NCBI RefSeq assembly: GCF_014205175.1
Contig: NZ_JACHNA010000001.1
Coordinates: 1,488,001 to 1,552,000, forward strand
Source: Micrococcus cohnii
GTDB lineage: Bacteria > Actinomycetota > Actinomycetes > Actinomycetales > Micrococcaceae
Length of the DNA stretch: 64,000 bases
Reading direction: 5' to 3'
Shown here: one piece after another, positions 23,821 to 33,858 of the stretch
Numbering within the stretch: position 1 is the first letter of the stretch
Layout: every line of letters begins with the position of its first letter
Program-made: the position numbers and the translations under genes
The notes under the pieces: model-generated
What the model was told of the DNA's origin: nothing
The model's database searches: none
What the model saw: only the letters and a program-made list of their open reading frames with translations

Positions 23821-24705
23821 GTGAACCTGGAACAGCTGCGCGCCCTGCTGGCCATCGTCGACGAAGGGTCGTTCGAGGCGGCCGCCGATGCCCTGGGCGT
23901 CAGCGCCTCCGCCGTCAGCCAGCGGATCCGCGCGCTGGAGCGCACCGTGGGACAGATGGTCGTGCGTCGTGGCACCCCGTGCGAGGCGACCGACGCAGGA
24001 CAGGCGCTCGTGCGCATGGCCCGCCACGTGAGCGTCATCGAGCGCGAGACCTGGGCCACCCTGGGCCGGCAGGCCTCGGGACGTTCCGTCACGGCCCTGG
24101 CCGTGCCCGCCGACGCGCTGGGCACGTGGTTCGAACCGGTGCTGCGCGAGGCCGCCGGATGGACGGACACGACGCTCGATCTGCACATCGAGGACCAGGA
24201 CCACAGTGCGGCCCTGCTGCGCCGCGGCGATGTGCTGGCCGCCGTGACGACAGAACCCCAGCCCGTGCCCGGCTGCGCGGTCGAGCCGCTGGGCCGGATG
24301 CGCTACGTGCCCGTGGCCGCGCCACGGCTGCTGCGCCAGCACGTGCGTCACGGGCGCCCGGACCTGCACACCATGCCGACCATGCGGTTCAACGCGAAGG
24401 ACGGACTGCAGGCGCAGGTGCTCGATATGCACGCACCGTCGGCGGCTCCGCCCACGCACCTCGCCCCGTCGTTCGACGCCTTCCACCGTTGCGTGCGCGC
24501 CGGACTCGGCTGGGGCATGCTCGTGGACCTGCAGGCCGTCGACGACCTGGCCAGCGGTCGGCTGGTGCGGCTGCCCGGCGTCGACGACGTCCTCGTGCCG
24601 CTGCACTGGCAGGCGGCGACCCTGCCCTCTCCCGGGCTGCTGCGCCTGAGCCGCGCGGTGCACGAGGCCGCCGCCGGTGGACTGGAGCGTGCGGACCGCC
24701 CGTGA
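23821..24705 (+). CDS. LysR family regulator, ArgP/LysG type
   Basis: A 294-residue regulator. The N-terminal HTH is NLEQLRALLAIVDEGSFEAA then ALGVSASAVSQRIRALE (about 2-42), the signature of ArgP/LysG. The effector domain follows. The GTG start has GGAG six bases upstream. It should activate the divergent lysE gene when bound to lysine or arginine; this is family knowledge. Confidence 0.9.
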   Translation: MNLEQLRALLAIVDEGSFEAAADALGVSASAVSQRIRALERTVGQMVVRRGTPCEATDAGQALVRMARHVSVIERETWATLGRQASGRSVTALAVPADALGTWFEPVLREAAGWTDTTLDLHIEDQDHSAALLRRGDVLAAVTTEPQPVPGCAVEPLGRMRYVPVAAPRLLRQHVRHGRPDLHTMPTMRFNAKDGLQAQVLDMHAPSAAPPTHLAPSFDAFHRCVRAGLGWGMLVDLQAVDDLASGRLVRLPGVDDVLVPLHWQAATLPSPGLLRLSRAVHEAAAGGLERADRP

Positions 24706-24772
24706 CCGCCGGCGCGTCACCGCCGCCACCGCCGCCCCGTGTCGCCCCGCAGGTCCGTTACCCTCCCGTGCC

Positions 24773-25876
24773 ATGGAGTCCACCGCGCCGCCGCTGCCCG
24801 AGTCGGTCGACGTCGTCGTGGTCGGCGCGGGACAGGCCGGGCTCGCGGCCGGCTACTTCCTCCACCGGCACAACCGGGACGCGAGCCGCCGAGGTCTGCG
24901 GACCCTGGACGCCGTCCTGCTCGACGCATCCGCGAGGCCGGGCGGCGCGTGGCCGCGATACTGGGACTCACTCGAGCTGTTCTCTGCCGCCGAGCACTCG
25001 TCCCTGCCCGGCCGAGCGATGCCCCGCCGCCTCGACGGACGCACTCCGACGGCGGCGGACGTCGCCGGCTACCTCGCCGACTACGAGACCCGTTACCGCC
25101 TTCCGGTCCACCGACCGGCACCGGTCAGCTCCGTCGAACTCGACGAACATGACGGCCCCGAGATCGAGGGCCGGGGCTTCGCGGTGACGCTGGCGGACGG
25201 CCGTCGCGTGCGAGCCGCGGCGGTGATCTCGGCGACCGGGTCCTTCACTCGCCCCTTCCTGCCCTCGTCTGCCGCGGCCGCCGAGGCCGCGCCTCGTCAG
25301 CTGCACGCGGCCGAGTACCGCCGACCCGAGCCGTTCGCGGGACAGCACGTGCTGATCGTCGGCGGGGGCAACTCCGGCCCGCAGGTCGCGGCGGACCTGC
25401 TGCCCCACGCGCGTGTCACCTGGGCCACACGGCGCCCGCCGCGGTTCATGCCCGACGACGTGGACGGCCGGGCCCTGTTCCGCGTGGCCACGGCCCACGT
25501 GAGAGGTGAGTCCGACGCGGCCGTGACGCAGCTGGGCGAGATTGTCGCGGTCCCGTCGGTGCGCCGCGCCCGCGACGAGCAGGGCCTGCGCGCGGTGCCG
25601 CTGTCCGAGGCGCTCGCCCCGGGCCGCCACTACGACGCGATCATCTGGTGCACCGGCTTCCGGCCCGAGCTGCGGCACCTGCGTGCCCTGGGCCTGCGGC
25701 ACACGGACCACGGCGTCCCCGCCACCCGCCGAGACCTGCCGACCGCGTCCACGGACGTGCCGGGCCTGCACCTGCTCGGCTACGGCGACTGGTGCGGGCC
25801 GGCCTCCGCGACGCTGATCGGGGTCGGAGCGCACGCACGCCGCGCGGTCCAGGACATCGTGGCCCGCCTAGCCTGA
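24773..25876 (+). CDS. FAD-dependent monooxygenase/oxidoreductase (YUCCA/CzcO-like)
   Basis: A 367-residue flavoprotein. The FAD-binding GxGxxG is VVVVGAGQAGLAAGYFLHRH (about 14-33) and the NAD(P)H-binding loop is VLIVGGGNSGPQVAADLL (about 192-209). The GGAWPRYWDSLELFS segment and the IIWCTGFRPEL near the C-terminus are typical of this group. The start ATG follows TACCCT by eight bases. The substrate is unknown. It is tail-to-tail with nth, seven bases apart. Confidence 0.82.
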   Translation: MESTAPPLPESVDVVVVGAGQAGLAAGYFLHRHNRDASRRGLRTLDAVLLDASARPGGAWPRYWDSLELFSAAEHSSLPGRAMPRRLDGRTPTAADVAGYLADYETRYRLPVHRPAPVSSVELDEHDGPEIEGRGFAVTLADGRRVRAAAVISATGSFTRPFLPSSAAAAEAAPRQLHAAEYRRPEPFAGQHVLIVGGGNSGPQVAADLLPHARVTWATRRPPRFMPDDVDGRALFRVATAHVRGESDAAVTQLGEIVAVPSVRRARDEQGLRAVPLSEALAPGRHYDAIIWCTGFRPELRHLRALGLRHTDHGVPATRRDLPTASTDVPGLHLLGYGDWCGPASATLIGVGAHARRAVQDIVARLA

Positions 25877-25883
25877 GGCAGCC

Positions 25884-26696
25884 TCACGCGCCGAGCGAGT
25901 ACCCCCTCTCCCGCAGCTGACGGCGCGAGTGCCCGGCGAGCATGAGCCGGTGCAGCTCTTCGCGGCCGGGCTTGAGCTCATAGGCGAGCAGCCCTCGCGC
26001 CGCCTCCGGGTCCGTCTCGCCCTCGCCGTAGGCCGGGCACCACCGAGCCACCGGGCAGACCCCGCACGCCGGGCGCCTGGCATGGCACACCCGCCGGCCG
26101 TGGAACACGAGGTGATGGGACAGCCCCGTCCAGTCCCGCCGCTCGAACAGGGCCGCCACCTCGTGCTCGACCTTCACCGGATCGGTCTGCCCCGTGAAGC
26201 CGAGCCGCCGCGCCAGCCGGCCAAAGTGAGTGTCCACGGTGATGCCCGGCTGGCCGAACGCGTTGCCCAGCACGACGAACGCGGTCTTGCGGCCGACGCC
26301 GGGCAGGCTCACCAGGTCCTCGAGACGCCCGGGGACCTCGCCGTCGAAGCGCTCGACCAGGTCCCGAGACAGGCGCAGGACGGCGGCCGCCTTGTTCCGG
26401 TAGAACCCGGTGGGACGGACCAGCTCCTGCAGCTCGACCTCGTCGGCGCCGGCCATCGCGGTCGCGTCGGGGAACCGGGCGAACAGGGCCGGGGTGACCG
26501 CATTGACCCGCACATCGGTGGTCTGGGCGGACAGGACCGTGGCGACGAGCAGCTCGAACGCGGTCCTGAAGTCCAGCTCCGCGACCGCATACGGGTACGT
26601 CTGGGCGAGCACCCGGTCGATCCTCCGCGCACGGCGGGTCAGGGCGAGGCGGCTCTCTCCGGTGGGTGTGGCGGCACGGGCGGCATCGGTCGTCAT
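25884..26696 (-). CDS. nth: Endonuclease III
   Basis: A 270-residue base-excision repair glycosylase/AP lyase for oxidised pyrimidines. The helix-hairpin-helix [17 protein letters not shown] contains the catalytic Lys, and [13 protein letters not shown] contains the catalytic Asp. The [4Fe-4S] loop C-x6-C-x2-C-x5-C is present ([17 protein letters not shown]). I start at ATG 26696; a frame reaching further upstream has no family similarity. Confidence 0.95.
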   Translation of the reverse strand: MTTDAARAATPTGESRLALTRRARRIDRVLAQTYPYAVAELDFRTAFELLVATVLSAQTTDVRVNAVTPALFARFPDATAMAGADEVELQELVRPTGFYRNKAAAVLRLSRDLVERFDGEVPGRLEDLVSLPGVGRKTAFVVLGNAFGQPGITVDTHFGRLARRLGFTGQTDPVKVEHEVAALFERRDWTGLSHHLVFHGRRVCHARRPACGVCPVARWCPAYGEGETDPEAARGLLAYELKPGREELHRLMLAGHSRRQLRERGYSLGA

Positions 26697-26833
26697 CGCC
26701 CCATCGTCGCACCCGCCCGCGCACCGCCATGCCGCTGAACTTGTGACCGGCGACACCCGGACGGCATGCTGTGGAGCGACCGCACCGAGTCGCGCCTCAC
26801 ATTCGGCGCGGCTCGACGACCCGAAGGAGAACC

Positions 26834-28774
26834 ATGAGCGAGCACCAGACGCAGACTTTCCCGCCGCCGCGTGAGTTCGCGGCAAACGCCGTCGCGACCG
26901 CCGACCTGTACGCCGAAGCGGAACAGGACCACGAGGCGTACTGGGCCCGCCGCGCGCGCCAGCACCTGCACTGGGAGCAGGACTTCACCCAGGTGCTGGA
27001 CTTCTCCGCGGCCCCCGTGGCCCGCTGGTTCGCCGACGGCACCACGAACGCCGCCTACAACGCGCTCGACCGCCACGTCGAGGCGGGGCACGGCGAGCGC
27101 ACCGCAATCATCTTCGAAGGCGAGCCCGGTGACACCCGCACCTACAGCTACGCCGAACTGGCGGCCGAGGTCCGTCGCGCCGCCAACGCCTTCGCCTCCC
27201 TCGGCGTCACCAAGGGCGACCGGGTCGCTGTCTACCTGCCGATGATCCCGGAGGCCGTCATCACGATGCTCGCGTGCGCTCGCCTCGGCGCCGTGCACTC
27301 GGTCGTGTTCGGCGGGTTCTCCGCCGACGCCCTGCGCTCGCGCATCGACGACGCCGAGGCCAAGCTGGTCGTGACCGCCGACGGCTCGTTCCGCCGCGGC
27401 ACGCCGTCGATGCTCAAGCCCGCCGTCGACGAAGCCCTGTCCGCCCCGGGCCACACCGCCGAGCACGTAGTCGTGGTCCGCCGCAACGAGGCCGAGATCC
27501 AGATGACCGAGGGCCGCGACCTGTGGTGGCACGAGGTGGTCGACTCCGCCTCCGACGAGCACGAGCTGACGTGGCACGAGGCCGAGCACCCGCTGTTCAT
27601 CCTCTACACCTCCGGCACCACCGGGAAGCCGAAGGGCATCCTGCACACCACCGGCGGCTACCTCACTCAGACAGCCGCCACGATGCACGACACCTTCGAC
27701 CTCCGGCCCGAGACCGACGTGTTCTGGTGCACCGCCGACGTCGGCTGGGTGACCGGCCACTCCTACGTCGCCTACGCCCCGCTGGTGAACGGCGCGACGC
27801 AGCTGATCTACGAGGGCACCCCCGACACCCCCCACCAGGGCCGCTGGTGGGAGCTCGTGCAGAAGCACGGCGTCACGCTCCTCTACACTGCGCCCACCGC
27901 GATCCGCACGTGCATGAAATGGGGCCGGCAGATCCCCGACGAGTACGACCTGTCGAGCCTGCGCGTGCTCGGCACGGTCGGCGAGGCGATCAACCCGGAG
28001 GCCTGGCGCTGGTTCCACGAGGTGATCGGCGGCGGCCGCTGCCCCATCGTGGACACGTGGTGGCAGACCGAGACCGGCGCGCACATGCTCACTCCGCTGC
28101 CGGGCGTCACGACGCTCAAGCCCGGATCCGCACAGCGGCCCGTGCCCGGCGTGGACCTCGCGGTGGTCGACGAGAACGGCGAACCCATGACCGGCACCGA
28201 GCCGGGCCTGCTCGTCGCCCGGCGCCCCTGGCCGTCCATGCTGCGCGGCATCTGGGGGGACCCGCAGCGCTTCGCGGACACCTACTGGTCGCGCTTCGAG
28301 GGCATGTACTTCGCCGGGGACGGCGCCCGCTACGACGAGGACGGGGACATCTGGCTGCTGGGCCGCGTGGACGACGTCATGAACGTCTCCGGGCACCGCC
28401 TCTCGACGCAGGAGATCGAATCGTCCCTCGTCGCGCACGAGGACGTCGCCGAGGCGGCCGTCGTCGGCGCCGCGGACGAGACCACCGGCCAGGCAGTTGT
28501 CGCCTTCGTGCTGCTCACGGAGGCGGCTGCCGCACGGGACACCGACCCGGAGGAGACCGGCCGAGCCCTGCGCGCTCACGTCGGCGAGGACATCGGCCCG
28601 ATCGCCAAGCCCAAGCGCGTGCTGGTGGTCCCCGAACTGCCGAAGACCCGCTCGGGCAAGATCATGCGACGCCTGCTCAAGGACGTCGCGGAGGGTCGGC
28701 CGATCGGCAACACCATGACCCTGGCCGACCCCGGCGTCATGGACCGCATCTCTGAGGCGGTCGGCTCCCGCTGA
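26834..28774 (+). CDS. acs: Acetyl-CoA synthetase
   Basis: A 646-residue AMP-forming ligase that activates acetate to acetyl-CoA. The phosphate loop is [11 protein letters not shown], the adenine motif is WWQTETGAH, and the C-terminal [13 protein letters not shown] includes the regulatory acetyl-lysine site. AAGGAGA lies seven bases before ATG. Full length for the family. It is monocistronic with its own strong terminator. Confidence 0.97.
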   Translation: MSEHQTQTFPPPREFAANAVATADLYAEAEQDHEAYWARRARQHLHWEQDFTQVLDFSAAPVARWFADGTTNAAYNALDRHVEAGHGERTAIIFEGEPGDTRTYSYAELAAEVRRAANAFASLGVTKGDRVAVYLPMIPEAVITMLACARLGAVHSVVFGGFSADALRSRIDDAEAKLVVTADGSFRRGTPSMLKPAVDEALSAPGHTAEHVVVVRRNEAEIQMTEGRDLWWHEVVDSASDEHELTWHEAEHPLFILYTSGTTGKPKGILHTTGGYLTQTAATMHDTFDLRPETDVFWCTADVGWVTGHSYVAYAPLVNGATQLIYEGTPDTPHQGRWWELVQKHGVTLLYTAPTAIRTCMKWGRQIPDEYDLSSLRVLGTVGEAINPEAWRWFHEVIGGGRCPIVDTWWQTETGAHMLTPLPGVTTLKPGSAQRPVPGVDLAVVDENGEPMTGTEPGLLVARRPWPSMLRGIWGDPQRFADTYWSRFEGMYFAGDGARYDEDGDIWLLGRVDDVMNVSGHRLSTQEIESSLVAHEDVAEAAVVGAADETTGQAVVAFVLLTEAAAARDTDPEETGRALRAHVGEDIGPIAKPKRVLVVPELPKTRSGKIMRRLLKDVAEGRPIGNTMTLADPGVMDRISEAVGSR

Positions 28775-28791
28775 CCCCGACCCGGGCACGA

Positions 28792-28827
28792 GACAGGGCC
28801 GGCCCCCGTTCGGGAGCCGGCCCTGTC
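28792..28827. terminator. acs/metS convergent terminator
   Basis: A perfect 12-bp stem GACAGGGCCGGC (28792-28803) and GCCGGCCCTGTC (28816-28827). It serves both the acs and the metP-metS transcripts. Confidence 0.8.
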
Positions 28828-28843
28828 CGCGTCGATCGGCGGT

Positions 28844-29050
28844 TCAGAAGCGTTCGGCCGGCGCGTAGGCCGGAATCGCCTCCTCGTCCTCCGCCTCATA
28901 CCGGTGGTCGTCCAGGTGCGGGTCCGCGTCGTCGGGCACATCGCCCGAGGACTCGTCGGGATGGCGCACCAGGTTCACCATGGCCAGGGCGAGGCCGCCC
29001 CAGACGGTGGCCATCGCCACGATCATCATGATCACTGCCGAGGTCTCCAC
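28844..29050 (-). CDS. metS: Small subunit of the methionine/alanine importer
   Basis: A 68-residue protein with one membrane helix (AVIMMIVAMATVWGGLALAM) and an acidic cytosolic tail. This matches MetS, the companion of the NSS transporter MetP in Corynebacterium. The GTG start sits just behind the metP stop, with GGAGGACTGAC as its ribosome site, so the two are co-expressed. Confidence 0.85.
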   Translation of the reverse strand: METSAVIMMIVAMATVWGGLALAMVNLVRHPDESSGDVPDDADPHLDDHRYEAEDEEAIPAYAPAERF

Positions 29051-29051
29051 G

Positions 29052-30713
29052 TCAGTCCTCCTTCGTCGAACGCGGCTGGGCCGCGGGGCGGGCACCGGCG
29101 ACGACGGGGAGCTCCCCCGTCGGGCTCGGCACCGGGGTGCCGTCCTCGTAGACGAGCTCCGCGGCCAGGTCCTCGTTCACGCTCTCCTCCGCGTTGAGCC
29201 CGGAGGTCGCCGACCAGGGCAGCAGGGACAGCCCGACGGCCAGGACGATGACCAGGCCCATCATCCCCCAGCCGAAGATGCCGAGGAAGTGCGCCGGGAA
29301 GTCGCCGTAGCCCTCCTTGAGGGTCGTCGTGATCCACGAGAGCAGGGTGTAGGACAGCACGATCGGCAGGACGATCGCCACGAGCACCTTGTAGAACTCG
29401 CCGAGCTTGAACGACGAGACCGCGTTGAGGTGGCGGCGCAGCATGTCGAGTCGGCCGAGGACGCCGGAGACCATGAGCACCGCCACCAGGGCCGCGCCGA
29501 CGATGCCGATGTTGTTCACGAACGCGTCGGTGACGTCGAGCAGGCTCATGCCCGAGGTGGTGCCGAACAGGAACAGCGAGACCAGGGCGCAGACGCCGTT
29601 GACGCCGATCACCGCGGCCCAGCGGCCAAGACCCAGCTTGTCCTTCACCGCCGAGACGACGACCTCGAGGATCGAGATCATCGACGTGAAGCCGGCGACC
29701 ACGAGGGAGCCGAAGAACAGCACACCGATGACCGCACCGGCGGGCGCTTCGGAGATCAGGGCAGGGAAGGCGATGAAGGCCAGGCCGATGCCGCCGCTGA
29801 CGACCTCGCCCACGGCCACGCCCTGCGCCTGCGCCATGAACCCGAGCGCCGAGAAGACGCCGATGCCGGCGAGGACCTCGAAGCCCGAGTTGGAGAAGCC
29901 CACCACCAGGCCCGACGAGGTGAGGTTCGTGCGGCGCTTGAGGTAGGAGGCGTAGGTGACCATGATGCCGAAGCCCACCGAGAGGGAGAAGAAGATCTGC
30001 CCGTAGGCGGCGATCCACACCGCCGGGTCGGTCAGCACGGACCAGTTCGGGGTGAAGAAGGTGTTCAGGCCGTCGACCGCGCCCGGCAGAGTCACCGACA
30101 GGCCGACCAGGATCAGGAACATCAGCACGAGGATCGGCATGCCGATCATCGAGGCGCGGGCGACACCGCGGCGAATGCCGAAGCCCATGAGCAGAATCAG
30201 CAGCGTCCAGACCACGATCATCGGGATCAGCACGGGGCCGACGAAGTCGAACGAGGGCATCGGGTCATCGGCGGCGCGCAGGTACTCCCCCATAAAGAAG
30301 CCCTCGGGGTCCTCTCCCCAGCGCTGGTCGACGGAGAACCAGGTGTACATGATCGACCAGGCGATGATCGCGGCGTAGTACACGCCGATCACGAGGCAGA
30401 CGAGCACCTGCACCCAGCCGATCCACTCGGCCTTCGGATGCAGCCGCCGCCAGGCCAACGGCGGGGCGCCGCGGAAGCGGTGGCCGATGGCGTAGTCGAA
30501 GAACAACAGCGGAATGCCCGCCGTGAGCAGGGCGATCAGATACGGCAGGATGAACGCTCCGCCGCCGTTCTCATAGGCAACGTAGGGGAAGCGCCAGATG
30601 TTGCCGAGGCCGACGGCCGAGCCGACCGCGGCGAGGATGAAGGCCCAGCGGCCCGTGAACTCCTCACGTGATCGCTTCGGCCGTGGCTTGGCCGCTGTGT
30701 GGACGGTGGGCAT
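29052..30713 (-). CDS. metP: Sodium-dependent methionine/alanine transporter (NSS family)
   Basis: A 553-residue secondary transporter. The NSS signature WAFILAAVGSAVGLGNIWRF then PYVAYENGGGAFILPYL is in helix 1, with about 11-12 hydrophobic helices in all. Paired with metS directly downstream, it is most likely the MetPS importer for methionine and alanine; the substrate is assigned by this pairing. I use ATG 30713 because the NSS core begins 27 residues later. Confidence 0.9.
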   Translation of the reverse strand: MPTVHTAAKPRPKRSREEFTGRWAFILAAVGSAVGLGNIWRFPYVAYENGGGAFILPYLIALLTAGIPLLFFDYAIGHRFRGAPPLAWRRLHPKAEWIGWVQVLVCLVIGVYYAAIIAWSIMYTWFSVDQRWGEDPEGFFMGEYLRAADDPMPSFDFVGPVLIPMIVVWTLLILLMGFGIRRGVARASMIGMPILVLMFLILVGLSVTLPGAVDGLNTFFTPNWSVLTDPAVWIAAYGQIFFSLSVGFGIMVTYASYLKRRTNLTSSGLVVGFSNSGFEVLAGIGVFSALGFMAQAQGVAVGEVVSGGIGLAFIAFPALISEAPAGAVIGVLFFGSLVVAGFTSMISILEVVVSAVKDKLGLGRWAAVIGVNGVCALVSLFLFGTTSGMSLLDVTDAFVNNIGIVGAALVAVLMVSGVLGRLDMLRRHLNAVSSFKLGEFYKVLVAIVLPIVLSYTLLSWITTTLKEGYGDFPAHFLGIFGWGMMGLVIVLAVGLSLLPWSATSGLNAEESVNEDLAAELVYEDGTPVPSPTGELPVVAGARPAAQPRSTKED

Positions 30714-30837
30714 GGGTGACCTCCGGGGCAATGCACGTCGTGCGGGAAATGAAGGTGACCCTACTGTAGGACAGTCCGGGCCGTTATGTGAGGGGCCTCA
30801 CTTTCCACGATGTGGACATCGCAGCCCTCGCCACACC

Positions 30838-32121
30838 TCAGCCCGGGATGCACGCGCCCGCCGGCAGCGTCCTCTCGAGGCCGGCCGCGCGGTCCACGAG
30901 GTCCTCGTACTCGTCGCCGGCGATGGCGTAGCCCAGCGTGCTTGAGCCGGGCGCGCGTGCGAAGACGAGGCCCGCCACCTGCCCGTCGTCGGTCACGAGC
31001 GGTCCGCCGGAGTGGCCGGGGACGATCTCGGCGTTCAACTGGTAGATCTCCACGGCACCCTGGGTGCGCCCGTAGATATCGGACAGCAACGCCTCGGTGC
31101 GCCCCTGCACCCGGGCCGGCGTCTCCACATACGGCCCGCCCGCGGGGAAGCCGAGGGCGTGGGCCTCCTGCCCCGGTTCGAGGTCCGCGTCGGTCTCGGG
31201 CACCGGCAGGTCGGCGCCGTCGACCGCGACGACGGCGAGGTCGCGCTGCGGATCCAGATGCACCACGCGACCGGAGTAGACCTCGCGGGAGGCTGTCTCG
31301 ACGGTCGGGGCGTCCACACCGGCCACCACGTGCGCATTGGTGAGGATCCGGTCCGGCGCGATGACCACGCCCGTGCCGTTCTGCGTCTGTCCGCATTCGG
31401 CAGCCAGGCCGGAGAGCCGCACCACCGACTCCCTCACCTTGGGCGGCGCCGGGGCGGCCTGCACCGGTTCTTCCTCCGCTCCGGTGCCAGGGGAGCTCTG
31501 CGTCGACGGGCTCGGGATTGCCCTCGACTCCGGGGCACCGTCCGAGCCCGCAGAATCGGCCGGGTCGGCAGCGGCCCCGGAGTCGCCCGGGGCGGGCACC
31601 CGCACCTCGGGGAGCATGTTCAGGCCCGCGGCCGCCACCCGCGACTGCGCGAGCCAGCGCTGACCGGCGTCGGGCATCGCCCTGTCGATCACCGTCAGCA
31701 CCGTCGACCGGTTGACCTCGGTCGTGACGGGAGTCAGGCCGAGCGTGCCGAGCCCCAGCGCCAGCATGCTTAGCGCCACAGAGGCCACGAGCACCGAAGC
31801 GAGGGCGCCGAGTACACGGTCCACCCGCCGCAGCACAGGCAGGTTCACGTGCAGGCGGATCCACCCTCCGACACTCTCGCCGATCGTCGTGCCGAGGCCG
31901 ACGAGCGCGACGACGACGCCGAGGATAGCGACCCAGCGCCAGTCGGGGTCGGCCACCCAGCGGGAGACGAAGGGGACGGCATAGAAGGCCGCTGCGGCGC
32001 CGGCGACGAAGCCCAGCAGCGTGCCCGCGACGATCCACAGGCCACGGCGATGCCCCTGCACCAGCGCCACCACCAGCAGCGCCACAAGGACCAGGTCCAG
32101 CCAGGCGATCCCGAGGATCAT
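30838..32121 (-). CDS. marP: MarP-like membrane serine protease
   Basis: A 427-residue protein with a CvpA-like N-terminal domain of four hydrophobic helices (about 1-125), a Pro/Ser-rich periplasmic linker (about 180-225), and a chymotrypsin-like protease. The triad is visible as His in RILTNAHVV, Asp in DPQRDLAVVAVDG and Ser in IVPGHSGGPL. A Cys pair probably forms the disulfide seen in the M. tuberculosis homologue. MarP maintains envelope integrity under acid and oxidative stress. It is next to crp, as in other actinobacteria. Confidence 0.92.
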   Translation of the reverse strand: MILGIAWLDLVLVALLVVALVQGHRRGLWIVAGTLLGFVAGAAAAFYAVPFVSRWVADPDWRWVAILGVVVALVGLGTTIGESVGGWIRLHVNLPVLRRVDRVLGALASVLVASVALSMLALGLGTLGLTPVTTEVNRSTVLTVIDRAMPDAGQRWLAQSRVAAAGLNMLPEVRVPAPGDSGAAADPADSAGSDGAPESRAIPSPSTQSSPGTGAEEEPVQAAPAPPKVRESVVRLSGLAAECGQTQNGTGVVIAPDRILTNAHVVAGVDAPTVETASREVYSGRVVHLDPQRDLAVVAVDGADLPVPETDADLEPGQEAHALGFPAGGPYVETPARVQGRTEALLSDIYGRTQGAVEIYQLNAEIVPGHSGGPLVTDDGQVAGLVFARAPGSSTLGYAIAGDEYEDLVDRAAGLERTLPAGACIPG

Positions 32122-32295
32122 GCGTGCACCCTTCCGTAGAGCCTCTGACCCGGAGCCCGCCCGGCGCCACTTGCCCGAACGCACAGCCTAGCGGCAGGAT
32201 CTGGGGCGATGCGGCACAATGGTGCCCAGCCCAATCACACCGGCACGGCCCCGCCCCCTGCGGGTCCGGTCACAAGAGAGGACGCGCCACACACG

Positions 32296-32973
32296 ATGGA
32301 TCTCGAGGTTCTGCGCAAGGCACCGCTGTTCGCCCACCTGGATGACGAGGTGTTCTCCATCCTCACCTCCGAGCTGACCGAGGTCGAGCTCTCCCGCGGC
32401 GCCTCCGCCTTCCACGAGGGCGATCAGGGCGATCAGCTGTACGTGATCATGTCCGGCAAGATCAAGCTTGGCCGCACGGCCTCCGATGGCCGCGAGAACC
32501 TCGTCGCCGTCCTGGGCCCGGGTGAGATCTTCGGCGAGATGGCGCTGTTCAACCCGGCACCGCGCAGCGCGAGCGCCACCGCCGTCTCCGCGACCCGTTT
32601 GGCCGGCCTGCGCCATGAGAACCTGCGTCGGGCCATCGGCAACTCGCCCGAGGTCTCGCTGCAGCTGCTGCAGGCGCTCGCCCAGCGCCTGTCCAAGACC
32701 AACGAGTCCCTGGCGGACCTGGTGTTCTCCGATGTCCCGGGCCGTGTCGCCAAGGCCCTGCTGGACCTGGCCGACCGCTTCGGTCGCCCGGCCGCCGACG
32801 GTCTGCTCGTGGCCCACGACCTCACCCAGGAGGAGCTGGCCCAGCTGGTCGGCGCCTCCCGCGAGACCGTCAATAAGGCCCTCGCGGAGTTCGTGCAGCG
32901 CGGCTGGATCCGACTGGAGAACCGCGCCGTCGTGGTGCTCGACCTGCAGCGCCTGCGCCAGCGCTCCCGCTGA
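32296..32973 (+). CDS. crp: Crp/Fnr family cAMP receptor regulator
   Basis: A 225-residue global regulator. The cyclic-nucleotide pocket is GEIFGEMALFNPAPRSASAT (about 78-97), with the Glu-Met and Arg-Ser contacts typical of cAMP binders. The C-terminal HTH is LTQEELAQLVGASRETVNKA. It is the counterpart of M. tuberculosis Crp and Corynebacterium GlxR. The gene diverges from marP. A frame reaching upstream to 32209 is not supported by the family length. Confidence 0.95.
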   Translation: MDLEVLRKAPLFAHLDDEVFSILTSELTEVELSRGASAFHEGDQGDQLYVIMSGKIKLGRTASDGRENLVAVLGPGEIFGEMALFNPAPRSASATAVSATRLAGLRHENLRRAIGNSPEVSLQLLQALAQRLSKTNESLADLVFSDVPGRVAKALLDLADRFGRPAADGLLVAHDLTQEELAQLVGASRETVNKALAEFVQRGWIRLENRAVVVLDLQRLRQRSR

Positions 32974-33016
32974 GGGCGGCGGCCCGGTCCGCGACGGACC
33001 GGCCTGCGCGCCGACG

Positions 33017-33055
33017 AACGAGGCCCGGCCCCCGTGAGGGGAGCCGGGCCTCGTT
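33017..33055. terminator. crp/Nudix convergent terminator
   Basis: A perfect 13-bp stem AACGAGGCCCGGC (33017-33029) and GCCGGGCCTCGTT (33043-33055). Confidence 0.8.
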
Positions 33056-33093
33056 CCGTCCAGGACGGCGCACGGGGACGGGTGCAGCTCGGT

Positions 33094-33858
33094 TCAGCTG
33101 TCGGCCCGGGCCGAGAGCCCCAGCAGGAACCCCGCCGCGCACGAGCTGCGCACGACGCAGTCCACGGCGGCGCGCACCATCGAGGAGCACTGCAGCCCGG
33201 CGTCCTCGTCCAGCGTGACCGCCGGCATCCACTGCAGCGCGCCCGGGCAGTTCTCCTCATCCCGGCAGGCCGCGCCGTCACGTCCGACGGGCTGCTGGCC
33301 CGGTGGCACGGAGACGGCGAAGATCCACGCGTCGACGCGGCGGTCGTCCTCGGCCGGGCTGACCCAACGGGTCACCGGGTGCAGCAGATCGGTGCGCACG
33401 CCCAGTCCCCGTCGGGCCAGCTGGCTGGGCAGCCCCTCGGCCCCCGTCTCCAGGCTCGATCGGCCTGCGGACCACAGCGGCGTGTGCGGATCGGGGACGA
33501 CGTCGTCCTCGCCGGTGCCGGCCAGCAGCAGGCCCGTCTCCTCAAAGAGCGTGCGCACGGCCGCCATGACGTATTGACGCGCCACGCGCACATGGGACAC
33601 ATCGAGCCGTCGAGCCCACTGCTTGGGGGAAGGACCGAACCAGTCGCACGCGTCCGCGTCCTCCTCCTCGGGGGCGCCTCCGGGCAGCACGAGCCGGCTG
33701 CGCTCGGCGGACGACTCCGCCCGCTGCCGCACGAGCACCTCCGGGCCCTGCGGGCCGTCGCGCACCACCAACACCGTCACGACCGGGCGTGCAGGGCGCA
33801 CCGGCCCCCTCCGAGGCGGCGCGACGGCCTGCGGCGCGGTTTCTGGCTCAGCGCGCAC
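33094..33858 (-). CDS. Nudix hydrolase (Rv3672c-like)
   Basis: A 254-residue protein. LVLPGGAPEEEDAD and, after a roughly 30-residue insertion, AVRTLFEETGLLLAG form an expanded Nudix motif. This is the large-insert layout of the Nudix proteins found beside crp and marP in Actinobacteria. The GTG start at 33858 overlaps the RidA-like gene end by 11 bases. Substrate unknown; CoA or ADP-ribose type hydrolysis is possible. Confidence 0.8.
   Translation of the reverse strand: MRAEPETAPQAVAPPRRGPVRPARPVVTVLVVRDGPQGPEVLVRQRAESSAERSRLVLPGGAPEEEDADACDWFGPSPKQWARRLDVSHVRVARQYVMAAVRTLFEETGLLLAGTGEDDVVPDPHTPLWSAGRSSLETGAEGLPSQLARRGLGVRTDLLHPVTRWVSPAEDDRRVDAWIFAVSVPPGQQPVGRDGAACRDEENCPGALQWMPAVTLDEDAGLQCSSMVRAAVDCVVRSSCAAGFLLGLSARADS

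Noticed and set aside
26771-26833. N-terminal extension of acetyl-CoA synthetase from an upstream start
   Set aside because: The ATG at 26834 has AAGGAGA at the right distance and gives the normal family length.
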